Shown here: in pieces, positions 1-9,924 of the stretch
How positions within the stretch are numbered: position 1 is the stretch's first letter
Layout: each line of letters begins with the position of its first letter
Source of the DNA: Streptomyces spororaveus
GTDB lineage: Bacteria > Actinomycetota > Actinomycetes > Streptomycetales > Streptomycetaceae
Length of the DNA stretch: 64,000 bases
Direction: 5' to 3'
Assembly: GCF_016755875.1 (NCBI RefSeq)
Contig: NZ_BNED01000005.1
Coordinates: 3,451,001 to 3,515,000, forward strand
Notes under the pieces: generated by a model
What the model was told of the DNA's origin: nothing
Database searches by the model: none
Seen by the model: the letters and a program-made list of their open reading frames with translations, nothing else
Program-made: the position numbers and the translations under genes

Positions 1-247
1 CCCGCCAGAAGCGCGAGGCCAGCTCCATGGACACGCCCGCGCTGCGGGCGGCCTGGAAGGGCGTGTACCGGCGCTCGGCACCGAGGATCAGCTGCTCCAG
101 CCGGATGGCGAGGGGATCCGCCGTCGGCTGGGCCGTGTGATCGACCTCGTGGTGCGGGGTGTGCTGGTCACGGCCGATCGGGGTACCCGGGCCGGACGCG
201 GAGCCGCCACCGGCGGACGCGCTGGACGTAGGGTCGTCGACGGTCAA
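1..247 (-). CDS. cya: Adenylate/guanylate cyclase, N-terminal part (gene runs off the window)
   Basis: This is the first 82 residues of a class III cyclase; the catalytic domain lies beyond the left edge. After an acidic, Ser/Gly-rich head the protein reads LEQLILGAERRYTPFQAA, followed by a helix-turn-helix-like stretch ending ELASRFWR. I recognise this as the conserved N-terminal regulatory region of Streptomyces Cya, which makes cAMP from ATP in the cytosol. A TTG start at 247 is chosen because AGGAGG sits 6 nt before it; an in-frame ATG lies six codons upstream but has no such site. The gene reads away from birA in the same direction, which is the usual Streptomyces neighbourhood. The identification rests on the N-terminus only. 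Confidence 0.85.
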   Translation of the reverse strand, partial: MTVDDPTSSASAGGGSASGPGTPIGRDQHTPHHEVDHTAQPTADPLAIRLEQLILGAERRYTPFQAARSAGVSMELASRFWR

Positions 248-393
248 GGGCCGCCTCCTGTCCATTCCGTGCGCACTGCCCTGCGAACCGGTTGATCACC
301 ACGAGCACCGGGATCGCCTAAACCATACGGCAGGTGTGCCGTAGCTCACTCCCCCTCCCCGCTTCCGGCCCGCCCGCGACCTGGGTGCGGGGT

Positions 394-411
394 CCGGGGC
401 CGCGGCCCCGG
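394..411. terminator. GC-rich hairpin after birA
   Basis: CCGGGGCC and GGCCCCGG flank a 2-nt centre, 33 bp past the birA stop codon. It has no T-tract, as is common for Streptomyces terminators. It would end birA transcripts before cya. Confidence 0.4.
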
Positions 412-443
412 GACGGCGCCGCACCCGGCACCCGTACCCCGTG

Positions 444-1310
444 TCAGTGCACGGAACGCAGGTGGATGACGTCGCCCGCGCCCACCGTCTCGTGCTGTCC
501 CTCGGCCGTACGGATCACGAGGCGGCCATCGGTGTCCACCGCTTCGGCCGTTCCGGTGAGAGTGCGCCCGCCGGGCAGCTCCGCGCGGACGTGCCGGCCG
601 AGGGTCGCGCAGCCCGCCGCGTAGGTCTCCTGGAGGCCGCTGGCCGCGGGGTCGCCGGCGGCCGCGCGCCAGTTCCCGTACCACTCCTCCAGGGACCGCA
701 GGACGGCCCGCAGCAGCGGGTCCCGGTCGGTCACGGAGGCCTTGGCCAGCGCCAGCGATCCCGCGGCCGGTACCGGCAGCTCGTCCTCGGTCAGCGTGAC
801 GTTGAGCCCGATCCCGAGGACCACGCCGTCCTCGACCCGCTCGGCGAGGATCCCGCCGGTCTTGCGCTCCTCGCCGTCCACGCTGACCAGCAGGTCGTTG
901 GGCCACTTCAGGGCGGTGTCCACGCCGGCCGCCCGGGACAGGCCGGTGGCGGTGGCCACACCGGCCAGCAGGGTCAGCCACCCCCACCGCTCCTGCGGCA
1001 CGGCGTCGCCGGGCTTGAGCAGGACGGAGAAGAACAGCCCCGACCGCGCGGGCGCGACCCAGCTGCGGTCCAGCCGCCCGCGCCCGGCACTCTGCTCCTC
1101 GGCGACGAGCACGGCCCCCTCGGGCAGCCGCGCCGCCCGGGTGGCAAGGTCGGTATTGGTGGACCCGGTACTGGCGACGACCTCCACGGAGGTCCACAGC
1201 CCGTCCCCGGTGACGAGGGCCCTCTGGAGGGCGGCGGCATTGAGGGGCGGCCGGTCCAGGCTCGACCAGCGTCCTGCGGAAGCTCCGGCTGATGCATCTG
1301 ATGGCGTCAT
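444..1310 (-). CDS. birA: Biotin--[acetyl-CoA carboxylase] ligase (monofunctional, no DNA-binding domain)
   Basis: The 288-residue protein attaches biotin, via biotinyl-AMP, to the lysine of biotin carboxyl carrier domains. The catalytic core is clear: ASTGSTNTDL near residue 45, the nucleotide/biotin loop EEQSAGRGRLDRSW near residue 70, and KWPNDLLVSVDG near residue 130. A small C-terminal SH3-like domain covers the last ~50 residues. There is no N-terminal winged helix, so unlike E. coli BirA it should not repress biotin genes. The ATG at 1310 gives the usual length; the frame stays open upstream but that stretch overlaps the shared promoter with pccB. Its likely substrate, the biotin lysine of AccA2, is encoded nearby at 6900-8663. 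Confidence 0.93.
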   Translation of the reverse strand: MTPSDASAGASAGRWSSLDRPPLNAAALQRALVTGDGLWTSVEVVASTGSTNTDLATRAARLPEGAVLVAEEQSAGRGRLDRSWVAPARSGLFFSVLLKPGDAVPQERWGWLTLLAGVATATGLSRAAGVDTALKWPNDLLVSVDGEERKTGGILAERVEDGVVLGIGLNVTLTEDELPVPAAGSLALAKASVTDRDPLLRAVLRSLEEWYGNWRAAAGDPAASGLQETYAAGCATLGRHVRAELPGGRTLTGTAEAVDTDGRLVIRTAEGQHETVGAGDVIHLRSVH

Positions 1311-1441
1311 GCAACCCAATGTAGGTGTGTCAAACGCCGCACTGCCGAGCGCCATGCCCGCCGATACGCTACGCACCAGTAGCCAGCAGTAGTCAATCAA
1401 TTGACCAGGCAGTTGACACCACGCAGGGAGCCGCGACCCCG
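1311..1441. promoter_or_regulatory. Divergent birA/pccB promoter region
   Basis: These 131 bp separate the start codons of birA (minus) and pccB (plus) and must hold both promoters. The segment around 1385-1425 is noticeably more AT-rich than its surroundings, with overlapping CAATCAATTGA and TTGAC elements. No clean operator palindrome was identified. Confidence 0.4.
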
Positions 1442-3034
1442 ATGTCACATCCGTCAGAGCCGATCGACATGCACACCACCGCGGGCAAGATCGCGGATCT
1501 GCAGCGCCGCATCGACGAAGCCACCCACGCCGGGTCCGCGCGTGCTGTGGAGAAGCAGCACGCCAAGGGCAAGCTGACGGCGCGTGAGCGGGTTGCCCTT
1601 CTGCTGGACGAGGGATCCTTCGTCGAGCTCGACGAGTTCGCCCGGCACCGTTCCACCAGCTTCGGGCTGGAGAAGACCCGGCCCTACGGCGACGGCGTCG
1701 TCACCGGCTACGGCACGGTGGACGGCCGTCCGGTCGCCGTGTTCTCGCAGGACTTCACCGTCTTCGGCGGGGCCCTCGGCGAGGTCTACGGCCAGAAGAT
1801 CATGAAGGTCATGGACTTCGCGCTGAAGACCGGGTGCCCGCTGGTGGGCATCAACGACTCCGGCGGCGCCCGCATCCAGGAGGGCGTCAGCGCGCTGGGC
1901 ATGTACGGCGAGATCTTCCGCCGCAACGTCCACGCGTCCGGCGTGATCCCGCAGATCAGCCTGATCGTCGGGCCCTGTGCGGGCGGCGCCGTGTACTCCC
2001 CGGCCATCACGGACTTCACGGTCATGGTCGACCAGACCTCGCACATGTTCATCACCGGCCCGGACGTCATCAAGACGGTCACCGGCGAGGACGTCGGCTT
2101 CGAGGAGCTGGGCGGGGCGCGCACGCACAACAGCACGTCCGGCGTCGCGCACCACATGGCGGGCGACGAGAAGGACGCCATCGAGTACGTGAAGTCACTG
2201 CTCGCGTACCTGCCGTCGAACAACCTCTCCGAGCCGCCCGCCTTCCCGGAGGACGCGGACACCGAGGTCTCGGACGCCGACCGCGAGCTCGACGTACTGA
2301 TCCCGGACAGCGCCAACCAGCCGTACGACATGCACACCGTGATCGAGCACGTGCTCGACGACGCGGAGTTCCTGGAGACGCAGGCGCTCTTCGCGCCGAA
2401 CATCCTGACCGGCTTCGGCCGGGTCGAGGGCCACCCGGTGGGCGTCGTCGCCAACCAGCCGATGCAGTTCGCCGGCTGCCTGGACATCGACGCCTCCGAG
2501 AAGGCGGCGCGGTTCGTCCGGACGTGCGACGCCTTCAACATCCCGGTGCTGACCTTCGTGGACGTCCCGGGCTTCCTTCCGGGCACCGACCAGGAGTACA
2601 ACGGAATCATCCGGCGCGGCGCGAAGCTGATCTACGCCTACGCCGAGGCCACCGTTCCGCTGATCACCGTCATCACCCGCAAGGCCTTCGGCGGGGCGTA
2701 CGACGTCATGGGCTCCAAGCACCTCGGCGCGGACCTGAACCTGGCCTGGCCGACCGCGCAGATCGCCGTCATGGGCGCGCAGGGCGCGGTGAACATCCTG
2801 CACCGCCGGACCATCGCGGAGGCCGCTCCCGGGGAGGTGGAGGAGACCCGGGCCCGGCTCATCGCCGAGTACGAGGACGCGCTGCTCAACCCGTACACGG
2901 CGGCCGAGCGCGGGTACATCGACGCGGTGACCATGCCGTCCGAGACCCGGGCGCACGTGGTGAAGGGGCTGCGGCAGCTGCGCACCAAGCGGGAGTCCCT
3001 GCCGCCGAAGAAGCACGGCAACATCCCCCTCTAG
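1442..3034 (+). CDS. pccB: Propionyl-CoA carboxylase beta (carboxyltransferase) subunit
   Basis: This 530-residue subunit moves the carboxyl group from carboxybiotin to propionyl-CoA, giving methylmalonyl-CoA for polyketide and odd-chain metabolism. N- and C-terminal crotonase-fold carboxyltransferase domains are present: [18 protein letters not shown] and [12 protein letters not shown] loops in the first half, and [11 protein letters not shown] and [16 protein letters not shown] in the second. Asp421 in GGAYDVM matches the residue known from S. coelicolor PccB to set acyl-CoA preference for propionyl-CoA. The ATG at 1442 matches the family N-terminus ([14 protein letters not shown]). The epsilon gene follows after 18 bp, and the alpha subunit AccA2 lies 3.9 kb downstream on the same strand. 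Confidence 0.96.
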   Translation: MSHPSEPIDMHTTAGKIADLQRRIDEATHAGSARAVEKQHAKGKLTARERVALLLDEGSFVELDEFARHRSTSFGLEKTRPYGDGVVTGYGTVDGRPVAVFSQDFTVFGGALGEVYGQKIMKVMDFALKTGCPLVGINDSGGARIQEGVSALGMYGEIFRRNVHASGVIPQISLIVGPCAGGAVYSPAITDFTVMVDQTSHMFITGPDVIKTVTGEDVGFEELGGARTHNSTSGVAHHMAGDEKDAIEYVKSLLAYLPSNNLSEPPAFPEDADTEVSDADRELDVLIPDSANQPYDMHTVIEHVLDDAEFLETQALFAPNILTGFGRVEGHPVGVVANQPMQFAGCLDIDASEKAARFVRTCDAFNIPVLTFVDVPGFLPGTDQEYNGIIRRGAKLIYAYAEATVPLITVITRKAFGGAYDVMGSKHLGADLNLAWPTAQIAVMGAQGAVNILHRRTIAEAAPGEVEETRARLIAEYEDALLNPYTAAERGYIDAVTMPSETRAHVVKGLRQLRTKRESLPPKKHGNIPL

Positions 3035-3052
3035 CCCGTCCAGGAGGACTCT

Positions 3053-3262
3053 GTGGTGATCAAGGTCGTCAAGGGCAACCCGACTCCGGAGGAGCTGGCC
3101 GCCGCACTGGCGGTGGTCCAAGCGCGCGCGGCGGCGCTGGCCATGGCGCCGTCGGGCGCTCCGCCGGTCGCGGACGAGTGGTCGGCGCCGGCCCGGGTGG
3201 CCCGGCGGCGGGTTCCGCACCCGGGGCCGCGGGCCTGGGGCCGTACGTACTGGCCCGCGTAG
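3053..3262 (+). CDS. pccE: Acyl-CoA carboxylase epsilon subunit
   Basis: This 69-residue protein begins VIKVVKGNPTPEELAAAL, the hallmark of actinobacterial epsilon subunits, which stabilise the alpha-beta carboxylase complex. A helix rich in Ala (AVVQARAAALA) and a short basic tail follow. Two adjacent GTG codons (3053 and 3056) could start it; AGGAGG at 3042-3047 serves either. It is co-transcribed with pccB, 18 bp downstream, so it most likely belongs to the propionyl-CoA carboxylase. Confidence 0.92.
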   Translation: MVIKVVKGNPTPEELAAALAVVQARAAALAMAPSGAPPVADEWSAPARVARRRVPHPGPRAWGRTYWPA

Positions 3263-3283
3263 CCGAAATGATGTGAACGGGCG

Positions 3284-3315
3284 GTGGCGCCTGAGTACTC
3301 GTACTCAGGCGCCAC
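3284..3315. promoter_or_regulatory. 32-bp palindrome with GAGTACTCGTACTC core
   Basis: GTGGCGCCTGAGTA at 3284-3297 is perfectly mirrored by TACTCAGGCGCCAC at 3302-3315. It lies 21 bp after the pccE stop and 26 bp before a small membrane-protein gene. As RNA it would form a strong hairpin and could terminate pccBE. As DNA its symmetric core could also be an operator. The sequence does not decide between the two. Confidence 0.6.
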
Positions 3316-3341
3316 ACCCTTTCCCGGGCCAGGATCGAGGC

Positions 3342-3476
3342 ATGCTCTGGTCCGACCCGAAGAACGAGCCGCCCAAGGACATGCGCGACGCGCAGGCGAT
3401 GATCCGGCGGCTGACCCTGGTGCTCGCCATCGCCATGCTCGTGGTGGTGTACGTCCTGGGTGTGGGCCACTTCTAG
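3342..3476 (+). CDS. Small single-span membrane protein
   Basis: This 44-residue protein starts [20 protein letters not shown] and ends in one hydrophobic helix ([19 protein letters not shown]). The topology would be a short cytosolic N-terminus with a C-terminal anchor. The ATG at 3342 is preferred because the frame upstream is only the palindrome read through. No function is recognised. It sits between pccE and maf on the same strand. Confidence 0.7.
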   Translation: MLWSDPKNEPPKDMRDAQAMIRRLTLVLAIAMLVVVYVLGVGHF

Positions 3477-3517
3477 GGCTTGTCCGGGGGGCGCGGGGCG
3501 CGCCTACGATGGCCCCC

Positions 3518-4141
3518 ATGACTGCGACACCTGAGCCCTCGACGACCGGGCGCAAGCTCGTCCTCGCCTCCGCCTCCCCCGCCCGGCTGAACCTGCTGCG
3601 GCAGGCCGGGCTCGCCCCGCACGTGATCGTCAGCGGTTTCGACGAGGACACCCTGAACCACGACGAGCCGGCCGCCCTGGCGCTGGCGCTGGCCGAGGCG
3701 AAGGCCGCCGTCGTGGCGGGGCTGGAGGAGGCCGCGGGCGCCCTGGTGATCGGCTGCGACTCGGTGCTGGAGCTGGACGGCGAGGCGCTGGGCAAGCCGG
3801 CGGACGCCGAGGAGGCCACCGCGCGCTGGAAGTCGATGCGGGGACGGGCGGGCGTACTGCGCACCGGGCACTGCGTGATCGACACGGCGGACGGCCGTCA
3901 GGTCTCGGCCACGGCGTCGACGACGGTCCGGTTCGGCGAGCCGACGGACGCGGAGGTGGCGGCGTACGTGGCGAGCGGGGAGCCCCTGCACGTGGCGGGG
4001 GCGTTCACCCTGGACGGGCTGTCGGCGCCGTTCATCGACGGCATCGACGGGGATCACAGCAACGTCATCGGGCTGTCGCTGCCGCTGCTGCGTTCCCTGC
4101 TGGGCGAACTGGACGTGTCCATCACGGACTTGTGGGCTTGA
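3518..4141 (+). CDS. maf: Maf-type nucleoside triphosphate pyrophosphatase
   Basis: This 207-residue Maf/Ham1-fold enzyme hydrolyses non-canonical or modified nucleoside triphosphates to monophosphate and pyrophosphate. The signature [19 protein letters not shown] is at residues ~14-32, followed by [15 protein letters not shown] with its metal-binding Asp, then TGHCVIDT and INDHGD-like [18 protein letters not shown]. An ATG at 3518 is chosen: TACGAT at 3505-3510 is a good -10 box with the start 7 nt beyond it, which suggests a leaderless mRNA. An in-frame ATG at 3509 would sit inside that box. The last 20 nt overlap the convergent membrane-protein gene. Confidence 0.92.
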   Translation: MTATPEPSTTGRKLVLASASPARLNLLRQAGLAPHVIVSGFDEDTLNHDEPAALALALAEAKAAVVAGLEEAAGALVIGCDSVLELDGEALGKPADAEEATARWKSMRGRAGVLRTGHCVIDTADGRQVSATASTTVRFGEPTDAEVAAYVASGEPLHVAGAFTLDGLSAPFIDGIDGDHSNVIGLSLPLLRSLLGELDVSITDLWA

Positions 4142-4613
4142 GCTCCCCGTACGGCGGCGTCGGCGGCAGCGGCGGGGCGTCGGCGCCCGGGTCCCCGCCC
4201 GCGTCCCCGTCGTCGCCGTGGCGGGCGGCGGGGTAGAGCGTCAGGATCAGTACGAGGAGACACAGGATCAGCATCAGCGTCGCGAAGGCGGCCCAGCCGA
4301 CCAGCCCGACGGCGAGGATGCCGAGCACCGCGTGGGTGACGGCGGCGCCGATGAGCACGACGCGGCCGAAGCGGCCCGGGGAGCGGTCGCGGATCGCGGC
4401 GACGGCGGCGAGCACGGCGCACAGGACGAGGAAGGCGCCCATGCCCGCCCCCATCGCGTAAGTCGCCTTGGACATGACATCCGGGTCGCTGCCCGCGATC
4501 GACATCGACTGGTTCGCCGTGGTCCGGCCCAGCACGATGTGGACGAGCACGAGCACCGCCGCTTCCGCGACGAGCACGATCGCGGCCAGTCCGGCCACGA
4601 GTCTTCGCAGCAC
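4122..4613 (-). CDS. Four-helix integral membrane protein
   Basis: The 163-residue protein has four hydrophobic segments: [59 protein letters not shown] and [17 protein letters not shown]. An acidic, Pro-rich C-terminal tail follows. The GTG at 4613 follows a GGGGG stretch at usable spacing; a GTG at 4631 would add six residues. No family function is recognised. Its 3' end overlaps the 3' end of maf by 20 bp, so convergent transcripts would interfere. Confidence 0.75.
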   Translation of the reverse strand: MLRRLVAGLAAIVLVAEAAVLVLVHIVLGRTTANQSMSIAGSDPDVMSKATYAMGAGMGAFLVLCAVLAAVAAIRDRSPGRFGRVVLIGAAVTHAVLGILAVGLVGWAAFATLMLILCLLVLILTLYPAARHGDDGDAGGDPGADAPPLPPTPPYGELKPTSP

Positions 4614-4713
4614 GACGCCCCCACCCCCCACGAGTCACAAGCCCGTTCGACGCCTGGAGGCTACTAACGGGTAGCCCGGCGGGCAAGACATCCGCGCACC
4701 CGGCTTGCGGCGG

Positions 4714-6234
4714 CTACGCCGACGGCTTCGGCTTCTTCTCCCGGGGCCGGAGGGTGTACGACCAGGACCAGACGGTGTCGATCACCCAGATGGTCAGCCA
4801 GATCCGCCCGGCCCAGACCAGCGGTCCCCGCTGGTCGTCGGGCACACCGCCGTCGGTGATCTGCCACACGAGCCAGCTGGAGTCCAGGACCCACAGGACC
4901 GCCTGGCCCAGCGCGAACACGGCGGTGTGGACGTACCAGTCCCGCCGCTCCTTGCGGGCGCGAGCCTTCGGCCCGAGGGCGCTCTCCGCCACCGCCCGCG
5001 GCCGCGCCGCCTCCCGCCCGCCCGTGTCTTCCTCCCCGTCCGTACGCCGCTCCGGCAGGCCCAGTGCGCGGACCGCGTACGGCACCACGAGCGCCCCCAC
5101 GGCCGAGGTGACCGCGGCCGCCCCGCAGGCGGCGGCCCAACCGGCCTCCTCGTAGAGCACGCCCATCACCAGCGGGCCGATCACCACACCCGCCAGGCGG
5201 GCACTCTCGTACAGGCCCATGGCCCGGCCGGTCCGCCCCCCGGAGGCGGCGGCCACGGCCGCCTGCTCCACCGGGACCTGCACGGCGAAGCAGGCGGCGG
5301 CCACGGTCCACAGGACGGCGACGGCCGGCGGCGTGGAGACGACCGAGAGTCCCGCCGCGAACAGCGCGCTCGCCGCGAACGAGGCGACCATGGCCGGCGT
5401 ACGGCCCAGCCGGCCGGTGAGGCGGTGCGCGTGCGCCGGCAGCAGGACGAACACCACGAAACCGGGGGCGAAGACGAGCGCGATCTCGTCCGGGGACAGC
5501 TCCAGGTGCGACTGCAGCCGGAGCAGCAGGAGCATCCACAGCCCGGCCTCGGCCGCGGCCGTCACCGCGGACACCGCCATCAGCGGCAGCAGCCGGCGCT
5601 CCGCCGCGCCCCGCCCCTCCCGGAGCCCGGCCACCGCGCGGGGAGCGCCGGCGTCCCGCTCCCGGCGGGGCCCGCGCAGCAGCGACGCCGCGGCCACCGC
5701 GCAGGCGGCGCTGCCCAGCCAGAACAGCAGCGGGTAGCCACCGCGTTCCAGCAGGGAGAACGCCACCAGATAGCCGACGAACGCGCCCTGCCCCTCGGCG
5801 GACAGCAACCTGCCGTACGCGGCCGTGCCGTCACCGCCACCGCCCTGCGACCGCTGTCCGGTCCAGGCCCGCAGCCCGACCCAGAACAGGGCCCCTCCGG
5901 CGCCGCCCAGGCCCGCCGCGACGAAGGCCCCCACCAGTGAGCCGGCGAGCGCGTACCCCGCGAACGACAGGGCGTACAGACCCGCACCGGCCGCGGCGAC
6001 CCGGCGCTGGTCGAAACGGTCGGCCAGTTCCCCGGCCAGCGGGCGCACGATCAGCGACAGCACCGCCTCGAAGGCGATCAGCGCGCCGACCGCGGAGGCC
6101 CCGGCGCCCAGCACCGACCCCGCCCACAGCGGCAGCAGGAAGTCGAGCACCTCGGCCGGGGCGCTCGCGAACAGCGCCGCCGACAGGACCCTGCGCCCGG
6201 CCCGGTCCTCGGGCGTCCGCGTACCGGCGCTCAC
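4714..6234 (-). CDS. Major facilitator superfamily transporter
   Basis: About twelve hydrophobic segments span ~500 residues, with an MFS-type loop after TM2 (LAGELADRFDQRRVAAA), so this is a secondary transporter of the inner membrane. The C-terminal ~90 residues add a highly charged linker and two further helices containing WxWSYTLRPREKKPKPSA. The GTG at 6234 gives a 506-residue protein starting just before the first helix. An ATG at 6408 would add 58 Arg-rich residues that look like upstream DNA. The substrate is unknown; architecture resembles drug/metabolite exporters. The four-helix membrane gene lies 100 bp downstream. Confidence 0.85.
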   Translation of the reverse strand: MSAGTRTPEDRAGRRVLSAALFASAPAEVLDFLLPLWAGSVLGAGASAVGALIAFEAVLSLIVRPLAGELADRFDQRRVAAAGAGLYALSFAGYALAGSLVGAFVAAGLGGAGGALFWVGLRAWTGQRSQGGGGDGTAAYGRLLSAEGQGAFVGYLVAFSLLERGGYPLLFWLGSAACAVAAASLLRGPRRERDAGAPRAVAGLREGRGAAERRLLPLMAVSAVTAAAEAGLWMLLLLRLQSHLELSPDEIALVFAPGFVVFVLLPAHAHRLTGRLGRTPAMVASFAASALFAAGLSVVSTPPAVAVLWTVAAACFAVQVPVEQAAVAAASGGRTGRAMGLYESARLAGVVIGPLVMGVLYEEAGWAAACGAAAVTSAVGALVVPYAVRALGLPERRTDGEEDTGGREAARPRAVAESALGPKARARKERRDWYVHTAVFALGQAVLWVLDSSWLVWQITDGGVPDDQRGPLVWAGRIWLTIWVIDTVWSWSYTLRPREKKPKPSA

Positions 6235-6899
6235 GCGCGAGCGGCCGGTGAGCGCCGGACCCGCCGGATCCGCCGGATCTCTGCCGTGTCGGCTCCGGCG
6301 GGCAGGGGCCCGCCGGAGAAGGGCGGTAAGACCATTGCCTCGTCCTCGTCTCGGTGTCGTATCGCCGTCGTATCGCCGTCGTCTGACCGCCGTCCGGCCG
6401 GTCGTCATTTCGACGCCGTGCGTAAGACGCCGTTCGGCCCGCCCGGGTTGTCAACTCGCCGACAGCGCCGCCGCCGCGCGGTCGCGGGCCCCGGTGTCGT
6501 CCATCCGCAGGACACGCCCGGCGCGCTGTCGCCCGCCCGGGCCCGCGTGGGCCACATCGCTGTGGGTACGGTGTTGTCCCTGTTCGGCCTGCGGGACGAC
6601 CGGGCTACCAATCAGTAAACAAGGGGACAACTCCTCTCACGACCGCAAAGAAACCGTGGGCCGTTCGTAGGGACTCGACAAAGAATCACCCGGGGCCGCT
6701 GACCGGGGGGACAGAGACCTTGGCTACATGACGGGGTTACTGTGCAGTCGGGGATCCCCCTGACCTGGGGCGCCACAAGGGTTCTCCGGCGGTTCGGCCC
6801 TCGCATCACACTCTGTGTGGGCAAGGTCACCACCGGGGAAGGGTCGAAAGGCCGTGTGGGCTGTCCCTAAACTCAGCTTGTTTCAAGGAGGGAGCCATC
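6235..6899. promoter_or_regulatory. Long intergenic region with the accA2 promoter
   Basis: This stretch lies between the divergent MFS gene and accA2. If the MFS protein starts at 6408, the first 174 bp are coding. A short direct repeat (tatcgccgtcg twice, ~6359-6382) is present. Near the right end, TAAACT (6868-6873) is a plausible -10 for accA2, followed by AAGGAGGG 8 nt before the GTG start. Open frames in 6405-6833 have no family resemblance or good start, so I annotate none. Confidence 0.5.
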
Positions 6900-8663
6900 G
6901 TGCGCAAGGTGCTCATCGCCAACCGTGGCGAAATCGCTGTCCGCGTTGCTCGGGCCTGCCGGGACGCCGGGATCGGGAGCGTAGCCGTCTACGCCGATCC
7001 GGACCGGGACGCTCTGCACGTCCGCGCGGCCGACGAAGCTTTCGCGTTGGGCGGTGACACCCCGGCCACCAGCTACCTGGACATCTCCAAGGTCCTCCAG
7101 GCCGCAGCCGACTCCGGTGCGGACGCCATCCATCCCGGATACGGCTTCCTCTCCGAGAACGCCGACTTCGCCCAGGCCGTGATCGACGCCGGCCTGACCT
7201 GGATCGGCCCGCCGCCGCAGGCCATCCGTGACCTCGGCGACAAGGTGGCCGCCCGTCACATCGCCCAGCGCGCCGGGGCGCCGCTGGTCGCCGGTACGCC
7301 GGACCCGGTCTCCGGGGCCGAGGAGGTCGTCGCCTTCGCCAAGGAGCACGGCCTGCCGATCGCCATCAAGGCCGCCTTCGGTGGTGGCGGTCGCGGTCTG
7401 AAGGTCGCCCGCACCCTCGAAGAGGTGCCGGAGCTCTACGATTCCGCCGTCCGTGAGGCCGTCGCCGCCTTCGGCCGCGGCGAGTGCTTCGTCGAGCGCT
7501 ACCTCGACAAGCCCCGCCACGTCGAGACCCAGTGCCTGGCTGACTCGCACGGCAACGTCGTCGTCGTGTCGACCCGTGACTGCTCCCTCCAGCGCCGCCA
7601 CCAGAAGCTCGTGGAGGAGGCCCCGGCACCGTTCCTGAGCGAGGCTCAGAACGCGGAGCTGTACGCCGCCTCCAAGGCCATCCTGAAGGAAGCCGGCTAC
7701 GTCGGCGCCGGCACCGTCGAGTTCCTCGTCTCCGCCGACGGCCTGATCTCCTTCCTGGAGGTCAACACCCGCCTCCAGGTCGAGCACCCGGTCACCGAAG
7801 AGGTCTCCGGCATCGACCTGGTCCGCGAGATGTTCCGCATCGCCGACGGCGAGGAGCTCGGCTACGGCGACCCGGTCCTGCGCGGTCACTCCATCGAGTT
7901 CCGCATCAACGGCGAGGACCCGGGCCGCGGCTTCCTCCCGGCGCCCGGCACGGTGACGAAGTTCGCCGCCCCCTCGGGCCCTGGCGTCCGCCTCGACGCG
8001 GGCGTCGAGTCCGGCTCGGTCATCGGCCCGGCCTGGGACTCGCTCCTGGCCAAGCTGATCGTCACCGGTGCCACCCGCGAGCAGGCCCTGCAGCGCGCCG
8101 CCCGCGCGCTCGCCGAGTTCGAGGTCGAGGGCATGGCCACGGCCATCCCGTTCCACCGCGCGGTCGTCGTCGACCCGGCGTTCGCCCCGACCGACGGCAC
8201 CCCGTTCACCGTCTACACCCGGTGGATCGAGACCGAGTTCGTCAACGAGATCCCGGCGTTCACGGCCCCGGCCGCGGACGACACCGAGGACGAGCCGGGC
8301 CGCGAGACGGTGGTCGTCGAGGTCGGCGGCAAGCGCCTCGAGGTCTCGCTCCCGTCGTCCCTGGGCATGACCCTGGCCCGCACCGCCGCCGCCGGTGGCG
8401 CGAAGCCGAAGCGCCGCGCGGCCAAGAAGTCCGGCCCGGCGGCCTCCGGCGACACCCTCGCGTCCCCGATGCAGGGCACGATCGTCAAGGTCGCGGTCGA
8501 GGAGGGCCAGCAGGTCAACGAGGGCGACCTGGTCGTCGTACTCGAAGCCATGAAGATGGAGCAGCCGCTGAACGCGCACCGCTCCGGCACCGTCGTCGGC
8601 CTCACCGCCGAGGTCGGCGCGTCCCTCACCTCGGGTGCCACGATCTGCGAGATCAAGGACTGA
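6900..8663 (+). CDS. accA2: Acyl-CoA carboxylase alpha subunit (biotin carboxylase + biotin carrier)
   Basis: The 587-residue subunit carboxylates its own biotin with ATP and bicarbonate and passes the carboxyl group to PccB/AccB-type beta subunits. The biotin carboxylase domain fills residues ~1-450: [28 protein letters not shown], the ATP loop [12 protein letters not shown], and [16 protein letters not shown]. An Ala/Lys-rich linker leads to the biotinyl domain, whose target is Lys552 in EAMKMEQPL, the site for BirA (444-1310). The GTG start follows AAGGAGGG at ideal spacing. It is known in Streptomyces to be shared between acetyl- and propionyl-CoA carboxylases. A strong terminator follows. 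Confidence 0.97.
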   Translation: MRKVLIANRGEIAVRVARACRDAGIGSVAVYADPDRDALHVRAADEAFALGGDTPATSYLDISKVLQAAADSGADAIHPGYGFLSENADFAQAVIDAGLTWIGPPPQAIRDLGDKVAARHIAQRAGAPLVAGTPDPVSGAEEVVAFAKEHGLPIAIKAAFGGGGRGLKVARTLEEVPELYDSAVREAVAAFGRGECFVERYLDKPRHVETQCLADSHGNVVVVSTRDCSLQRRHQKLVEEAPAPFLSEAQNAELYAASKAILKEAGYVGAGTVEFLVSADGLISFLEVNTRLQVEHPVTEEVSGIDLVREMFRIADGEELGYGDPVLRGHSIEFRINGEDPGRGFLPAPGTVTKFAAPSGPGVRLDAGVESGSVIGPAWDSLLAKLIVTGATREQALQRAARALAEFEVEGMATAIPFHRAVVVDPAFAPTDGTPFTVYTRWIETEFVNEIPAFTAPAADDTEDEPGRETVVVEVGGKRLEVSLPSSLGMTLARTAAAGGAKPKRRAAKKSGPAASGDTLASPMQGTIVKVAVEEGQQVNEGDLVVVLEAMKMEQPLNAHRSGTVVGLTAEVGASLTSGATICEIKD

Positions 8664-8681
8664 CGTCCCGCACCACCTGAG

Positions 8682-8719
8682 ACGCCGGCGGGGCTGGAGG
8701 GATCCAGCCCCGCCGGCGT
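8682..8719. terminator. Strong accA2 terminator
   Basis: A 17-bp stem (ACGCCGGCGGGGCTGGA with its perfect complement) and a GGGA loop begin 18 bp past the accA2 stop and are followed by TTCTTCGTT. It also lies 35 bp beyond the end of the convergent CHAP gene and may serve both. Confidence 0.85.
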
Positions 8720-8754
8720 TCTTCGTTCAGGTCCGCGATGCGGCCCCGGCCCGG

Positions 8755-9924
8755 CTACGCGAACGTGTCCGGGTACCCGAGGTCGTAGTGCGGCGACATC
8801 GACGAGGTCCAGGCACTCCCGTCGAACCGATCACACAACACCTGATCACCCGCACCCACCCGACGGCAGTACGACACCGACCCGTCCGCATTCGCCAACC
8901 ACGCCCGGTCCGACGCATAACCCCAGTCGTTCGGCGCCGCATACCTGCTCACCCAACCCGACGACTTCAACACACTGCAGACCAACCCCTGCGAACCCTG
9001 ATCACCGGCCCGCCCACACACCGCAGGCCCGTCCTTCGTCGACAGATACGCCCGATTCTCGTGATAACCGAGATCGAAGTGCGGCGACATCGACGAGGTC
9101 CACGCACTCCCGTCGAACCGATCACACAACACCTGATCACCCGCACCCACCCGACGGCAGTACGACACCGACCCGTCCGCATTCGCCAACCACGCCCGGT
9201 CCGACGCATAACCCCAGTCGTTCGGCGCCGCATACCTGCTCACCCAACCCGACGACTTCAACACACTGCAGACCAACCCCTGCGAACCCTGATCACCGGC
9301 CCGCCCACACACCGCAGGCCCGTCCTTCGTCGACAGATACGCCCGATTCTCGTGATAACCGAGATCGAAGTGCGGCGACATCGACGAGGTCCACGCACTC
9401 CCGTCGAACCGATCACACAACACCTGATCACCCGCACCCACCCGACGGCAGTACGACACCGACCCGTCCGCATTCGCCAACCACGCCCGGTCCGACGCAT
9501 AACCCCAGTCGTTCGGCGCCGCATACCTGCTCACCCAACCCGACGACTTCAACACACTGCAGACCAACCCCTGCGAACCCTGATCACCGGCCCGCCCACA
9601 CACCGCAGGCCCGTCCTTCGTCGACAGATACGCCCGATTCTCGTGATAACCGAGATCGAAGTGCGGCGACATCGACGAGGTCCACGCACTCCCGTCGAAC
9701 CGATCACACAGCACCTGATCACCCGCACCCACCCGACGGCAGTACGACACCGACCCGTCCGCATTCGCCAACCACGCCCGGTCCGACGCATAACCCCAGT
9801 CGTTCGGCGCGGAGTACGCGGTGACCCAACCGGTCGGCTTCAGCACGCTGCAGACCAGCTTCTGCGCACCCTGGTCTCCGGCTCGCCCGCACTCCGCGGG
9901 CCCGTCCTTCGTCGACAGGTACGC
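8755..9924 (-). repeat. Four tandem 291-bp coding repeats
   Basis: The unit boundaries are 9924-9634 (most diverged), 9633-9343, 9342-9052 and 9051-8755. The second and third units and most of the fourth are essentially identical at DNA level, silent positions included. The codons are unusual for the genome: TTG, TGT, GGT, GAT and TAT are frequent, where neighbouring genes almost always use G/C-ending codons. This implies recent expansion or homogenisation of an array with its own composition. Confidence 0.95.

Noticed and set aside
6405..6833. Two short minus-strand frames before accA2
   Set aside because: They have no family resemblance or ribosome-binding site, and they overlap the probable accA2 promoter.
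9043..9915. Regular repeats that might suggest a CRISPR array
   Set aside because: The unit is 291 bp, wholly coding, with no short repeat-spacer pattern.
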